64,000 nt of DNA. It comes from UBA5078 sp033721235 (lineage in GTDB: Bacteria; Pseudomonadota; Gammaproteobacteria; Pseudomonadales; Pseudohongiellaceae). Made by a program: the position numbers and the translations under genes. Location: contig JAWWAY010000008.1 of assembly GCA_033721235.1 (NCBI GenBank), positions 62,001-126,000 on the forward strand, in the 5' to 3' direction. Shown here one piece after another: positions 54,766 to 63,417 of this stretch. Numbering within the stretch: the first letter of the stretch is position 1; each line of letters starts with the position of its first letter. The notes under the pieces were generated by a model. It did not search any database, was not told the origin of the DNA, and saw only the letters and a program-made list of their open reading frames with translations.

Positions 54766-55554
54766 TTACAAATCACCGAAGCTGATATTGCCGTGGTTGT
54801 GAAGGAAGTCTAAATCCAGCTCTACGGGCTGCTGCTCCCCTTTCTCCTCAGCGGCTTTGCGTAAATTATTTAGCTTCATTAGATTGCTGAACTGATGAGT
54901 AGACAGAAGTTGGGCGTAAGCGACACTTAATGCGCCGCAGTCCCGTAGCTCCTTCAATGCCGACTCTGATAGGGCATTAAGTGCAGCTTCATCGATGCCG
55001 AAAACACCAGGTATAGCTTTTTTCTGCTCTTGTGAACTCGCTTGAATTGCTAAGGGTTTAATGAGCTCGTGCTTACTAAGTGCGTCGCAAATAATATTGG
55101 TCTTCTCTCGGGCCACCGCCAAGCGTTTAAGAAACTTCAGAGTACTGTTCAGCGTGTCGCTTGGTTGCCCATCCTCCGAGAATAAGGCGACTCCGGCGCT
55201 ATCTGTACTAATACGATCGCTCTCTAGGTCTACGCAAGGGATGCGTTGGCCTTGTGCATTCTTGCGAATGGCAAATGGATAACTACGATAAAGAGACGGA
55301 ATATAGCCTACCTGCCATTGACCCTCGGTGTTGATACAAAGGTTTTTCTTGCCCTCTAGTCCTTGTATCGACACTAGGCGAAATGAGGACTCACCCTTCT
55401 TGGCAAAACCCGTGGGCAGGTTAAAAATAATCTTAGCCATCTCCTCGGCAACGATTGGACACAGGCTGTCCTGGGAGGTGAACTGGTAACTGTCGTTTTC
55501 GAGCCAGTATTTACCGGCAAGATTGTTAGGGTTTATAGGTTTTATATCGGGCAC
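54766..55554 (-). CDS. SapC-family protein
   Basis: The 262-residue protein matches the SapC family pattern, with VAEEMAKIIFNLP near residue 40, GQWQVGYIPSLYRSYPFAI near 80 and ALSVAYAQLLSTHQF near 210. It starts with GTG 55554 after AAGGAAG. In Campylobacter fetus a SapC protein belongs to the surface-layer locus, and the family is often annotated beside S-layer or type I export genes; the precise biochemical role is not known. Its presence some 15 kb from the S-layer-like gene supports the idea of a surface-layer region. Confidence 0.78.
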   Translation of the reverse strand: MPDIKPINPNNLAGKYWLENDSYQFTSQDSLCPIVAEEMAKIIFNLPTGFAKKGESSFRLVSIQGLEGKKNLCINTEGQWQVGYIPSLYRSYPFAIRKNAQGQRIPCVDLESDRISTDSAGVALFSEDGQPSDTLNSTLKFLKRLAVAREKTNIICDALSKHELIKPLAIQASSQEQKKAIPGVFGIDEAALNALSESALKELRDCGALSVAYAQLLSTHQFSNLMKLNNLRKAAEEKGEQQPVELDLDFLHNHGNISFGDL

Positions 55555-55565
55555 TGAACTTCCTT

Positions 55566-55586
55566 AGTGTTAGAAACACTTTTTGA
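55566..55586 (+). repeat. Small hairpin with T-run upstream of sapC start
   Basis: AGTGTT and AACACT pair around AGA and are followed by TTTTT. It lies in the 219-bp divergent gap between the sapC-family gene and the GspC/PilP-like gene. It is oriented like a small terminator for the plus strand, but no plus-strand gene ends here, so it may be chance. Confidence 0.2.
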
Positions 55587-55773
55587 TTATTGGCTATATT
55601 GGCTTACACCCACCAGATGATGGTGAAAGGCCTAAATTTCAAGTAGTCAGGCCCTATTCTCACATGGCGAGGGCATAAAAACTATTTTTGAACCACTTAC
55701 GTCAAAAGAGTACCATGGTGGGCGCGCTTAAACTGCTTATACGCAGCAGTACCGACTTTAGAAAGAGAATAAT

Positions 55774-56457
55774 ATGAAGACTGATTTCAGTAGATTGCTT
55801 TTTACTTTCGTTATTGTGGCAGCGACTGCTGCGGCGCAGGCACAGGACCTTACTCTCTTTGAGGAAGTCCAGACCGATTCGTCGACGTCGGCGGCTGCCA
55901 ATGATGACGCTGGCCCTCGTCGCAATGGGGTTTCAGGGCCTGCCTACACCCTAGTCGGAACCAGTAGGATCGGCGGGAAGCATACTGCGCTGCTGCGCGG
56001 CAGTGATGGCGAGGTGCAAAGAGTCGAATTTAGGGCAGGTGCGGGCGTGGCAGTGCCCGGCTCGGGTGGTTTCACCGTTGTTGATATTCAGTCTAGGCAG
56101 GTGAGGCTTAGACACCCAGCTAGCCAACCTTGTGTCAGCGACATGGATCAAGGCGTCAGTTGTGTCGATGGTATGAGTATATTGAGTATGGCTACGGCAG
56201 AACCCATTATCAGGCGAACGGAGCAGGCTCCTGAGCCTGAGACAGCCGAGCAGCCTGCCGATGCCGATGTGCCGCCAGATAACCCCTTTGCTGCGGCCTT
56301 GCGAGCGGCGGCGGAAAATGCGGATAGCCAAGAGGTTCGCGATACGGCGCAAAGGCGCCGTGAACGCTTCGCCCCACGTCGCATTGCCCCCGAAGATGTC
56401 CCAGAAGGAATGCGCTTAGTTCGCACCCCTTTTGGCGATCGCTTGGTTGAGCGATAG
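55774..56457 (+). CDS. Exported protein with GspC/PilP-like domain
   Basis: The 227-residue protein has an N-terminal hydrophobic signal (about 8-24, ending QAQ). Residues about 52-125 form a small beta domain (YTLVGTSRIGGKHTALL ... VPGSGGFTVVDIQSRQVRL) that resembles the HR domain of GspC and PilP, which contacts secretins. Then comes an acidic/Pro linker and an Arg-rich tail ending TPFGDRLVER. The type II operon at 15442-25175 lacks gspC, so this gene could fill that role, although it is 30 kb away and lacks the cytoplasmic start of GspC. The domain call is by eye. Confidence 0.6.
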   Translation: MKTDFSRLLFTFVIVAATAAAQAQDLTLFEEVQTDSSTSAAANDDAGPRRNGVSGPAYTLVGTSRIGGKHTALLRGSDGEVQRVEFRAGAGVAVPGSGGFTVVDIQSRQVRLRHPASQPCVSDMDQGVSCVDGMSILSMATAEPIIRRTEQAPEPETAEQPADADVPPDNPFAAALRAAAENADSQEVRDTAQRRRERFAPRRIAPEDVPEGMRLVRTPFGDRLVER

Positions 56458-56468
56458 TCGTCACCATT

Positions 56469-57308
56469 GTGTCTAAGCCTATTAGCCTTTCAGCTTCTAT
56501 CGTTCTATTCCACCCCGATGCCGACTGGCTAGGCGATACCTTGCGTTCGCTATCAGCCGCCTTCGTTCATGCTCGCGATAAGGGTTTGCTAGCGAGCCTT
56601 GGCGTCACCTTAATACATAACGATGACACGCTGGCTCACGACTGTGCACCCTCGGTGCAAGAACAAATAGCATCGATGCGCGCGCAAGGTATTACCGTGG
56701 ATCACAGTTTTGGGCATGGCAATATAGGCTTTGGCGCAGGTCACAATATTGCCATTAGGCAGTCAGAGGCCGAGTTTCATTTGGTATTGAACCCAGACCT
56801 CAAGTTGGCTGATGATGCCTTAACTCAGGCCCTAAGCTTTTTAACAGGGCGTAAAGAGGTGGCCCTTGTCGCCCCGCAGATAAAGAATGATGCCGGAGAG
56901 AGCTTACATGGCTGTAAACGCTACCCGTCTGTGTTTGATTTTCTGCTGCGCGGGTTTGCCCCGCAAATGCTTAAGAGACGCTTTGCTAAGCGCCTTGCTC
57001 ACTACGAAATGCACGACTTAGCCGAAGATACCGTTAGCGTGGACATCCCTATCAGCAGTGGTTGCTGCATGTTATTTAGAACGCACGCCTTGCTTCAGGC
57101 TGAGGGCTTTGATGAGCGCTATTTCCTCTATTTTGAAGACTTCGATATCAGTATTCGCATTCGAGCGTATGGCTTAATTGCTTACGTGCCTTGGGTGCAT
57201 GTCATCCACCATGGAGGCCATAGTGCGAAGAAGGGCTGGCGTCATATCCTCATGTTTGCCCGTTCCGGACTGAGGTTCTTCCACTCCCATGGCTGGCGGC
57301 TATTATGA
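56469..57308 (+). CDS. GT2-family glycosyltransferase, rhamnosyltransferase-like
   Basis: The 279-residue enzyme has a GT-A fold, with an early SASIVLFHPD, the metal motif region LVLNPDLKLADD near residue 100 and the acceptor-side pattern ISSGCCMLFRTHAL ... GFDERYFLYFEDFDISIR near 195-235. This is typical of WbbL-like rhamnosyltransferases. It starts at GTG 56469 and its stop overlaps the next start as ATGA. The adjacent dTDP-rhamnose genes support L-rhamnose as donor. Confidence 0.85.
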   Translation: MSKPISLSASIVLFHPDADWLGDTLRSLSAAFVHARDKGLLASLGVTLIHNDDTLAHDCAPSVQEQIASMRAQGITVDHSFGHGNIGFGAGHNIAIRQSEAEFHLVLNPDLKLADDALTQALSFLTGRKEVALVAPQIKNDAGESLHGCKRYPSVFDFLLRGFAPQMLKRRFAKRLAHYEMHDLAEDTVSVDIPISSGCCMLFRTHALLQAEGFDERYFLYFEDFDISIRIRAYGLIAYVPWVHVIHHGGHSAKKGWRHILMFARSGLRFFHSHGWRLL

Positions 57309-58261
57309 AGATAGATGTTCACGGCAAGCGTGTGTTGCTAACCGGAGGGACCGGGTTCATAGGCCGAACTTTGCTGCAGCGACTGCAGGAGTCGCGTTAT
57401 GACATCAATGTTCTAAGTCGCAAGGCGCCAGCCCAAGGCCCCGATACTCAAGGCTGTCGCTACTTCTGCGGAGATATTACTGATAGCGCTATATTGAACG
57501 ACGCCTGCGCCGGTGTAGATACTGTTTTTCACCTCGCAGCTTATGCGCACGTCAATCAGCATGACACTGCTTTGATGCGGCAGACCAATATAGAAGGAAC
57601 ACGATGCTTGCTCGAGGCAGCTTTGGAGCAGGGTGTCAGACGGATAGTCTATTTCAGCAGTGTTTTGGCAGCTGCCGAGGATAGCGCGATCAGCGCCTAC
57701 GGCCTTGCTAAGCGAGAGGCTGAGCAGTTGCTGCTTGACGCTGCTCAAAAAGGGCAGATAGAGGTAGTGTGTTTACGCCCGGTCAATGTCTATGGCTTGG
57801 GTATGCAGGGCAATCTTTTGAGTCTTATAAAATTAATGATGAAGGGTTACTTCCCTCCTTTGCCAAGCCCCAGCGCTAGACTCTCTCTTGTAGGCAGTCG
57901 TGACCTGTGTGAGGCTGCATTATTGGCTGCCCTTCACGATCGCGCCAATGGCCAGGTCTATACGGTAACCGATGGGCGCACTTACAGCCTTAAAGGCTTG
58001 GAGACTAATATACGCCGTTTAAAAGGCAAGCCAGCAGCCAAGTGGGCCATGCCGCTGCCCGTTTTCTGGCTTGGAGCCTGGACCTTAGAGCTCTTGGGCA
58101 GAGTGCTGCGCTTTGCCAATGCGCCGGGCCTGCGCTCTTATCGAGTGCTGACACAAGACAATGTATTCTCCTGCGAGAAACTGCAACAGGAACTAGGCTA
58201 TAATCCGGCCTCAAACCTAGGCGACGAGCTAGCCTCTATTGTGCGGCAGTTTGAGCGCTAG
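57305..58261 (+). CDS. NAD-dependent epimerase/dehydratase (extended SDR)
   Basis: The 318-residue protein has the nucleotide loop LTGGTGFIGRTLLQRL and the catalytic YGLAK with the Ser of YFSSVL upstream. It is an extended short-chain dehydrogenase of the nucleotide-sugar epimerase/dehydratase type. Exact reaction cannot be told; C4 epimerase or C4 reductase of a UDP- or dTDP-sugar are possible. It is coupled to the GT2 gene and lies 44 bp before rfbC. Confidence 0.82.
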   Translation: MKIDVHGKRVLLTGGTGFIGRTLLQRLQESRYDINVLSRKAPAQGPDTQGCRYFCGDITDSAILNDACAGVDTVFHLAAYAHVNQHDTALMRQTNIEGTRCLLEAALEQGVRRIVYFSSVLAAAEDSAISAYGLAKREAEQLLLDAAQKGQIEVVCLRPVNVYGLGMQGNLLSLIKLMMKGYFPPLPSPSARLSLVGSRDLCEAALLAALHDRANGQVYTVTDGRTYSLKGLETNIRRLKGKPAAKWAMPLPVFWLGAWTLELLGRVLRFANAPGLRSYRVLTQDNVFSCEKLQQELGYNPASNLGDELASIVRQFER

Positions 58262-58305
58262 AGTGTTATTTAAACTCACGAGATAAGAAAGTAAAAGGCA
58301 AGCGA

Positions 58306-58854
58306 TTGAAACTTACACCTACCGCTATCCCCGACGTCATCGTCATTGAACCTAAAGTATTCGGCGATCACAGGGGTTTTTTTATGGAGACTTGGCGCGA
58401 GAGTACATTGGCCGAAGTGGCCCCGTCATTGCGTTTTGTTCAGGATAATCACAGCAAGTCTAGTAAAGGCATTTTGCGTGGTTTGCATTATCAATTGCAG
58501 CAGCCCCAGGGCAAACTGGTGAGAGTGGTCTCCGGCGAAATCTATGATGTGGCCGTAGACATGCGCCGAAGTTCGCCTACTTATGGTCAGTGGGTAGGAG
58601 AAATCCTGTCAGCAGAAAACCGCAAACAGTTGTGGGTTCCGCCGGGCTTTGCGCATGGCTTTATCGTCACAAGTGATAGCGCAGAAATGGTTTACAAGTG
58701 TACGGATTATTACGCCCCGGACGATGAATATTCGCTGTTATGGAATGATCCGCAATTGGCTATTGATTGGCCAATGGAGGGCATTGATCAGCCCATTTTG
58801 TCAGACAAAGACAAAGCGGCCCAGCTGTTTAACAATGCGCCTACCTACGCCTGA
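58306..58854 (+). CDS. rfbC: dTDP-4-dehydrorhamnose 3,5-epimerase
   Basis: The enzyme catalyses the third step of dTDP-L-rhamnose synthesis. The 182-residue cupin shows FGDHRGFFMETWRE, the catalytic His region DNHSKSSKGILRGLHYQ and VPPGFAHGF. The start is TTG 58306, which matches the family N-terminus (MKLTPTAIPDV). It sits in the order rfbC-rfbD-rfbB. Confidence 0.95.
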   Translation: MKLTPTAIPDVIVIEPKVFGDHRGFFMETWRESTLAEVAPSLRFVQDNHSKSSKGILRGLHYQLQQPQGKLVRVVSGEIYDVAVDMRRSSPTYGQWVGEILSAENRKQLWVPPGFAHGFIVTSDSAEMVYKCTDYYAPDDEYSLLWNDPQLAIDWPMEGIDQPILSDKDKAAQLFNNAPTYA

Positions 58855-58877
58855 GTATCAATTCGCGAGAAAAACTA

Positions 58878-59768
58878 ATGACGCAAGCCAAAGGAAAAAC
58901 CATAGCGATATGCGGTGCAGGAGGACAGCTGGGTCAGGCGCTTAGAGAATCTGATTTGGCGCAAGACTATACACTCCTGTGCTTCGATCGCGCTGCCTTG
59001 GATATTAGTGACCCACAACAGGTGGCAAAAGCTCTAGATGCACCGCGCCCCGACATCATAATCAATGCGGCGGCCTATACCGCTGTCGACAAAGCAGAGT
59101 CCGAGCCAGAGCTTGCTTTTGCCATTAATGAAAATGGCGCTCAGAATCTCGCCATGTGGGCTAGCGCAAACGATGCACATCTGGTTCATATCTCTACAGA
59201 CTTTGTATTCGATGGCTGCGCCCATTCTCCTTATAGAGTGAACGATGAGCTCAATCCCTTGAGTGTCTACGGTAAGAGCAAACTAGCCGGCGAGCAACAA
59301 GTCATTAAAATATTAGGCGGACAGGCCAGTATTGTACGCACCGCGTGGCTATATTCGGCGACAGGCAATAATTTTGTTAACACGATGCTAAGGCTAATGC
59401 GCGAGCGAGACATTTTAACGATAGTCGATGATCAAATAGGCACACCCTGTTCTACGCGCAGTCTTGCTCGTTTTATCTCGGCTTTGCTCAGCGGTGATTT
59501 ACGCGGTGGCATACATCATTGGACTGACGCCGGCGCGGCCAGTTGGTATGACTTTGCAGTTGCGATCTATCATGAGGCGATGGCGCAGGGCCTGCTCAGT
59601 AAAGAGGTGCAGATTACACCAATTCCGGCGAGTCAGTTTCCAACACCGGCGACGAGGCCGAGTTATAGCGTGCTGGATAAGCACGAGACCTTAAGCAAGA
59701 TCGACTGCGCGCAAAAGCACTGGCGCGAAGAATTACGAGAAGTTTTGGTAGAGCTCTCTAGCAATTGA
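58878..59768 (+). CDS. rfbD: dTDP-4-dehydrorhamnose reductase
   Basis: The enzyme performs the last step, making dTDP-L-rhamnose. The 296-residue SDR has the loop CGAGGQLGQAL, NAAAYTAVDKAESEPELAFAIN-type sequence near residue 65 (partly shown) and YGKSKLAGEQQ as the Tyr-Lys catalytic pair. It lies 23 bp after rfbC. An unusual codon bias or truncation is not seen. Confidence 0.95.
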   Translation: MTQAKGKTIAICGAGGQLGQALRESDLAQDYTLLCFDRAALDISDPQQVAKALDAPRPDIIINAAAYTAVDKAESEPELAFAINENGAQNLAMWASANDAHLVHISTDFVFDGCAHSPYRVNDELNPLSVYGKSKLAGEQQVIKILGGQASIVRTAWLYSATGNNFVNTMLRLMRERDILTIVDDQIGTPCSTRSLARFISALLSGDLRGGIHHWTDAGAASWYDFAVAIYHEAMAQGLLSKEVQITPIPASQFPTPATRPSYSVLDKHETLSKIDCAQKHWREELREVLVELSSN

Positions 59769-59813
59769 TTTGGCTAGAGCAATAAAAATCATAAAGAAAG
59801 AGAACTGATACTA

Positions 59814-60896
59814 ATGGCGAGCGTATTAATTACCGGAGCAGCGGGCTTTATTGGCGCAAACTTCACCCACTACTGGCTGAAATGCTATCCAAACGATCAT
59901 GTTATCGCATTTGATGCGCTGACTTATGCTGGTAATACATGGAATTTAGTCGATGTGTGGGAAAATAAAAACTTCACTTTCGTGAAGGGAGACATCTGCG
60001 ATCAGGCTCTTATTGAAACTCTGCTAAAAGAGCATGATGTGCGCACCATCGTTCACTTTGCGGCCGAGAGTCATGTGGATCGATCGATTACGGGCCCTGA
60101 TGCCTTTATCGAAAGCAATATAGTGGGAACCCATAGTTTACTAAAGGCGGCCAAAAACTGTTGGTTAGACACGGATGAGAGTACTCCTCATCATTTTCAT
60201 CATGTCTCCACTGATGAAGTCTATGGCACCTTGGGCCCTAATGATCCGGCGTTCTCCGAGCTTACGCCCTATGCGCCAAATTCTCCCTATGCCGCTAGCA
60301 AGGCCTCGTCTGATCATTTGGTAAGAGCCTACCATCATACCTATGGTCTAAGAGTGACAACTAGCAACTGCTCGAATAATTATGGGCCATATCATTTCCC
60401 AGAAAAGCTTATCCCCCTTTGCCTGCTTAATATTCTTCATGGCAAGGCCCTGCCTATTTACGGCGATGGCTTGCAAATAAGAGACTGGTTATACGTGGAG
60501 GATCACTGCCAAGGCATCGACTTAGTTATCAAGAAGGGACGCGTTGGGGAAACTTATAATATTGGCGGCAATAATGAGTGGACGAATATCGATGTGGTTA
60601 AGCTGCTTTGCGAGCTAGTGGACGCACGGTTTTCTCAGCAAAGTGAGTTGAGCCAGCGCTTTGAGCAGTGCCCCGCAGCACAGGGCAGAGCTAGCTCTGA
60701 ACTTATCGAATTCGTAACGGATCGCCCAGGACATGATACTCGCTATGCAATTGATGCCAGCAAGATAATGTCCGAGTTGGGCTACGAGCCGAAGGCAAGT
60801 TTTGGCGATGGCTTGAGCTCAACAATTGACTGGTACTTAAACAACGAATCCTGGTGGCGCAAGATTCAAGATGGCAGTTATTGCGAAGGCTTTTAA
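59814..60896 (+). CDS. rfbB: dTDP-glucose 4,6-dehydratase
   Basis: The enzyme converts dTDP-glucose to the 4-keto-6-deoxy sugar, the second step of rhamnose synthesis. The 360-residue protein has ITGAAGFIGANF, the family-typical AAESHVDRSITGPDAFI, HVSTDEVYG and YAASKASSDH, and the late region GHDTRYAIDASKI. The gene is 45 bp after rfbD and is convergent with the Calx-beta gene. The first-step enzyme gene rfbA is not in the window. Confidence 0.96.
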   Translation: MASVLITGAAGFIGANFTHYWLKCYPNDHVIAFDALTYAGNTWNLVDVWENKNFTFVKGDICDQALIETLLKEHDVRTIVHFAAESHVDRSITGPDAFIESNIVGTHSLLKAAKNCWLDTDESTPHHFHHVSTDEVYGTLGPNDPAFSELTPYAPNSPYAASKASSDHLVRAYHHTYGLRVTTSNCSNNYGPYHFPEKLIPLCLLNILHGKALPIYGDGLQIRDWLYVEDHCQGIDLVIKKGRVGETYNIGGNNEWTNIDVVKLLCELVDARFSQQSELSQRFEQCPAAQGRASSELIEFVTDRPGHDTRYAIDASKIMSELGYEPKASFGDGLSSTIDWYLNNESWWRKIQDGSYCEGF

Positions 60897-60911
60897 GCGT
60901 CTCTCGCCGTA

Positions 60912-62582
60912 TTAGGATTCGAAAAAGAAAAAGTATTGTTCATCGCCTGTGCTGTAGACCATTTTGAAGTCTGCAGTGCCGTCGGCGTTTAGGTCCCCCG
61001 CACCAAATAATCCTGTAGCGAAACTATCCGCATAAGTGGCCGGGTCGACGCGGCGCACGACAAAGTCGGCATACATCGTCATGGAGCGGCCATTAAACAT
61101 AAATGTGGTAGTGCCATCGTCTCTCATTCGAATATTGCTGACGCCATTCAAACCGCTCAGTCCCGCTAAAAACTCAGAGGAAATGGTGGGTGCAGTGCTA
61201 AGGTTTTGGAAACGCGTTTCGCCGCCTGCTGTGTACACAACGGATAGGTATACGCCTCCTGGAATACTCAAATGTTCTAGTAAATAGACTCCTGTATCGG
61301 TTTCTATATTTGGGTCTAGTACATAAGAGGTCAGGCTCGGTCTTAGGTTATAGCGATCATAGTAGGAGTTGTTAATATAGACCTTACCCTCATCGTCTAG
61401 TTCGAAAGGGGGTGGACCTTGATTGCCTTGAACAGTGATATTGCCGTAAGGGGTGATGCTTAGTTCAGGAATGCCGAGATCGCTAAGAAATGTCTGCAAT
61501 GTGCTGATGCTGGCCAGTGCCGGTTCGAACTCGATCTGCAGGCCCTCATCTGTGACGAATCTGCCGCTAGAGTCTTGGGCGATATAAACTTCCGCATCTT
61601 CGATGGCGTCCAATCGAATGACGCGATAGGGATAAAAGTGAGCGCTGACGTCACCCACAATCAGTTCCGCTAGCCCGCTGGCGACGACCTGAGTGACTTC
61701 TAGCTCGGTGCTAAGTAAAACAGGCACTCGGTTCATGGTCTCTAGCAGTGTGTCCCCTGAGAGCAAAGGGGACTCTTGTGACAGATTGACAACGGAAGAC
61801 TGAGTAATGTCTGTCACTGTAGGACTAATCAAGGTGAGGCCGCCAGTATAGTCGGCATCGTCATTGATAATATTAACGGTCGCCGTTACTTGGTCGCCCA
61901 AGCTAGCGCCAGTGGCGAGCGATATAGTGACTGTAAAAGCAGTGTCTAATTCGCCTATCTCGTTATCGATGATGGGAATGTTGATAGTTTGGCTACTAAC
62001 ACCATCGGCGAATACTAGCGTACCGCTAGTGGCGGTAAATCGATCTGGTGATGTCGCTGTGCCGGCTGTTGTTGCATAGTTAACCTGTGCCTCACCGCTG
62101 GTGCCGGATGTACGCTGTACGGTTATCGCTGCCGTACCCACGTCTTCGGAAATGTCGTAGCTCTCGGCTGTGAGCGAAATTTCGCCCTCTTCATAGTCCG
62201 TTATGGTAATAATGGCAGTATCGATAGCGCCTAGTGTGTCGCCGCTCTCTCCCGATAGCGTAAGCCTGAGAGTCTCTTCGCCTTCGAGTAAGGCATCATC
62301 AAGAATAGTCATATTGACCGTTCGTGCAGTGGCATCGCCCGCGTTCCACGATAAAGTACTGGAGATCGCCGTGTAGTCGAACCCTGCGCTTGCGCCGATA
62401 TCGGCCGATGTAATAGTAACGCTTGCAGCCCCTGTGGTATCCCCGGTACGAGTGACAGTAATGACTAATGGAGAAACGTTTTCCGCCACGGTGTAAGTGG
62501 CCGCGGAGAACTCAATTTCGGCAGCTTGAGCATGAACTCCAAGAAATAGAAAGATGGTAAGTAGTAGAGGCCTAAAACCCAT
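60912..62582 (-). CDS. Secreted protein with two Calx-beta domains
   Basis: The 556-residue protein has a signal peptide ending near residue 20 (HAQAAE). Two Calx-beta domains follow (about 22-128 and 132-240), each with a Tyr-x-Val/Ile-x-Glu start and a closing DD (MTILDDALLEGEETL; VNIINDD). These usually bind calcium between domains. The remaining 315 residues are beta-rich, repeat no family I know, and end in DADFKMVYSTGDEQYFFFFES-like sequence (a possible FG-GAP-like GDLNADGTADF is seen). It is probably exported to the surface or medium, perhaps by the type II system. Confidence 0.8.
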   Translation of the reverse strand: MGFRPLLLTIFLFLGVHAQAAEIEFSAATYTVAENVSPLVITVTRTGDTTGAASVTITSADIGASAGFDYTAISSTLSWNAGDATARTVNMTILDDALLEGEETLRLTLSGESGDTLGAIDTAIITITDYEEGEISLTAESYDISEDVGTAAITVQRTSGTSGEAQVNYATTAGTATSPDRFTATSGTLVFADGVSSQTINIPIIDNEIGELDTAFTVTISLATGASLGDQVTATVNIINDDADYTGGLTLISPTVTDITQSSVVNLSQESPLLSGDTLLETMNRVPVLLSTELEVTQVVASGLAELIVGDVSAHFYPYRVIRLDAIEDAEVYIAQDSSGRFVTDEGLQIEFEPALASISTLQTFLSDLGIPELSITPYGNITVQGNQGPPPFELDDEGKVYINNSYYDRYNLRPSLTSYVLDPNIETDTGVYLLEHLSIPGGVYLSVVYTAGGETRFQNLSTAPTISSEFLAGLSGLNGVSNIRMRDDGTTTFMFNGRSMTMYADFVVRRVDPATYADSFATGLFGAGDLNADGTADFKMVYSTGDEQYFFFFES

Positions 62583-62773
62583 GACATATACTCTTTTAAA
62601 ACAAGCGAATGATACACACTGTTATCAGCGGCAGAAGCGGACAAATCTTGAACGCTGTGAATGGTTTAGGCAAGTGGAATTAAACACTGACTTCAACAAA
62701 TAAAAAATTATGAGATACTTGGCCAAGTAAAGGAATGCCCTGCCCGTTATAGGCTTAGATAATAGGAATAGTC

Positions 62774-63403
62774 ATGAAATTCTTCCATAAGGTTTGCCGC
62801 CAGCTTAGTTTCGCTCTCACCCTGACTCTGGCTTTGTTGAGCTCTGCTACTGCCAATGCCAGTACCCTGATGCAGTTGAGTATTGAACAGGTTCTTCACC
62901 GAGCGGAGCTCGTATTCGAGGGCGAGGTGCTGGCAACCGATACTGTCGAGCGGGCTGATGGCAGCATTCGCACTTATGTTCGTTTTGCGGTAACAGATCT
63001 CATAAAGGGCGCCTACAGCAATGACACTATTGACCTCAGTTACTTAGGTGGGCGGCTTGGCGATCGCCAGTTGCGTGTTTCCGATATGCAAATTCCTGCA
63101 GTTGGAGAGGTCGGTATCTATTTTGTTGAATCAGTAAGCCAGTCAATGGTTAGCCCGCTAGTGGGTTGGGCTCAGGGGCATTATCTGATTGAGCGGATAG
63201 GTGGCGATACCATCATTAGCACCGCAGACGGGCAGGCAGTTGTAGCGGTAAACGCAGGTTCAGCGAGCGCTAGCAGCAGTTTTAGTACAGGGGTAGCAAA
63301 AGGAATAGTGGTGCCTAAGTCTGCCTTTGCGAAGCAGCTCACTAAACCGCTGACGCCCAGACAGTTTAAGCAGGCTCTTCGAGCGATCATGGACGAGCAG
63401 TGA
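62774..63403 (+). CDS. Small exported protein next to matrixin-type protease
   Basis: The function is unknown. The 209-residue protein has a signal peptide of about 29 residues (ending ANAS). The mature part contains a beta domain of about 100 residues (HRAELVFEGEVLATD ... GEVGIYFVES), a Ser-rich linker and a helical tail (PRQFKQALRAIMDEQ). It starts 14 bases before the protease gene that follows, so they form one operon; it could be an inhibitor, chaperone or co-secreted partner. Confidence 0.7.
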   Translation: MKFFHKVCRQLSFALTLTLALLSSATANASTLMQLSIEQVLHRAELVFEGEVLATDTVERADGSIRTYVRFAVTDLIKGAYSNDTIDLSYLGGRLGDRQLRVSDMQIPAVGEVGIYFVESVSQSMVSPLVGWAQGHYLIERIGGDTIISTADGQAVVAVNAGSASASSSFSTGVAKGIVVPKSAFAKQLTKPLTPRQFKQALRAIMDEQ

Positions 63404-63417
63404 AAGGGAAGCGAATA

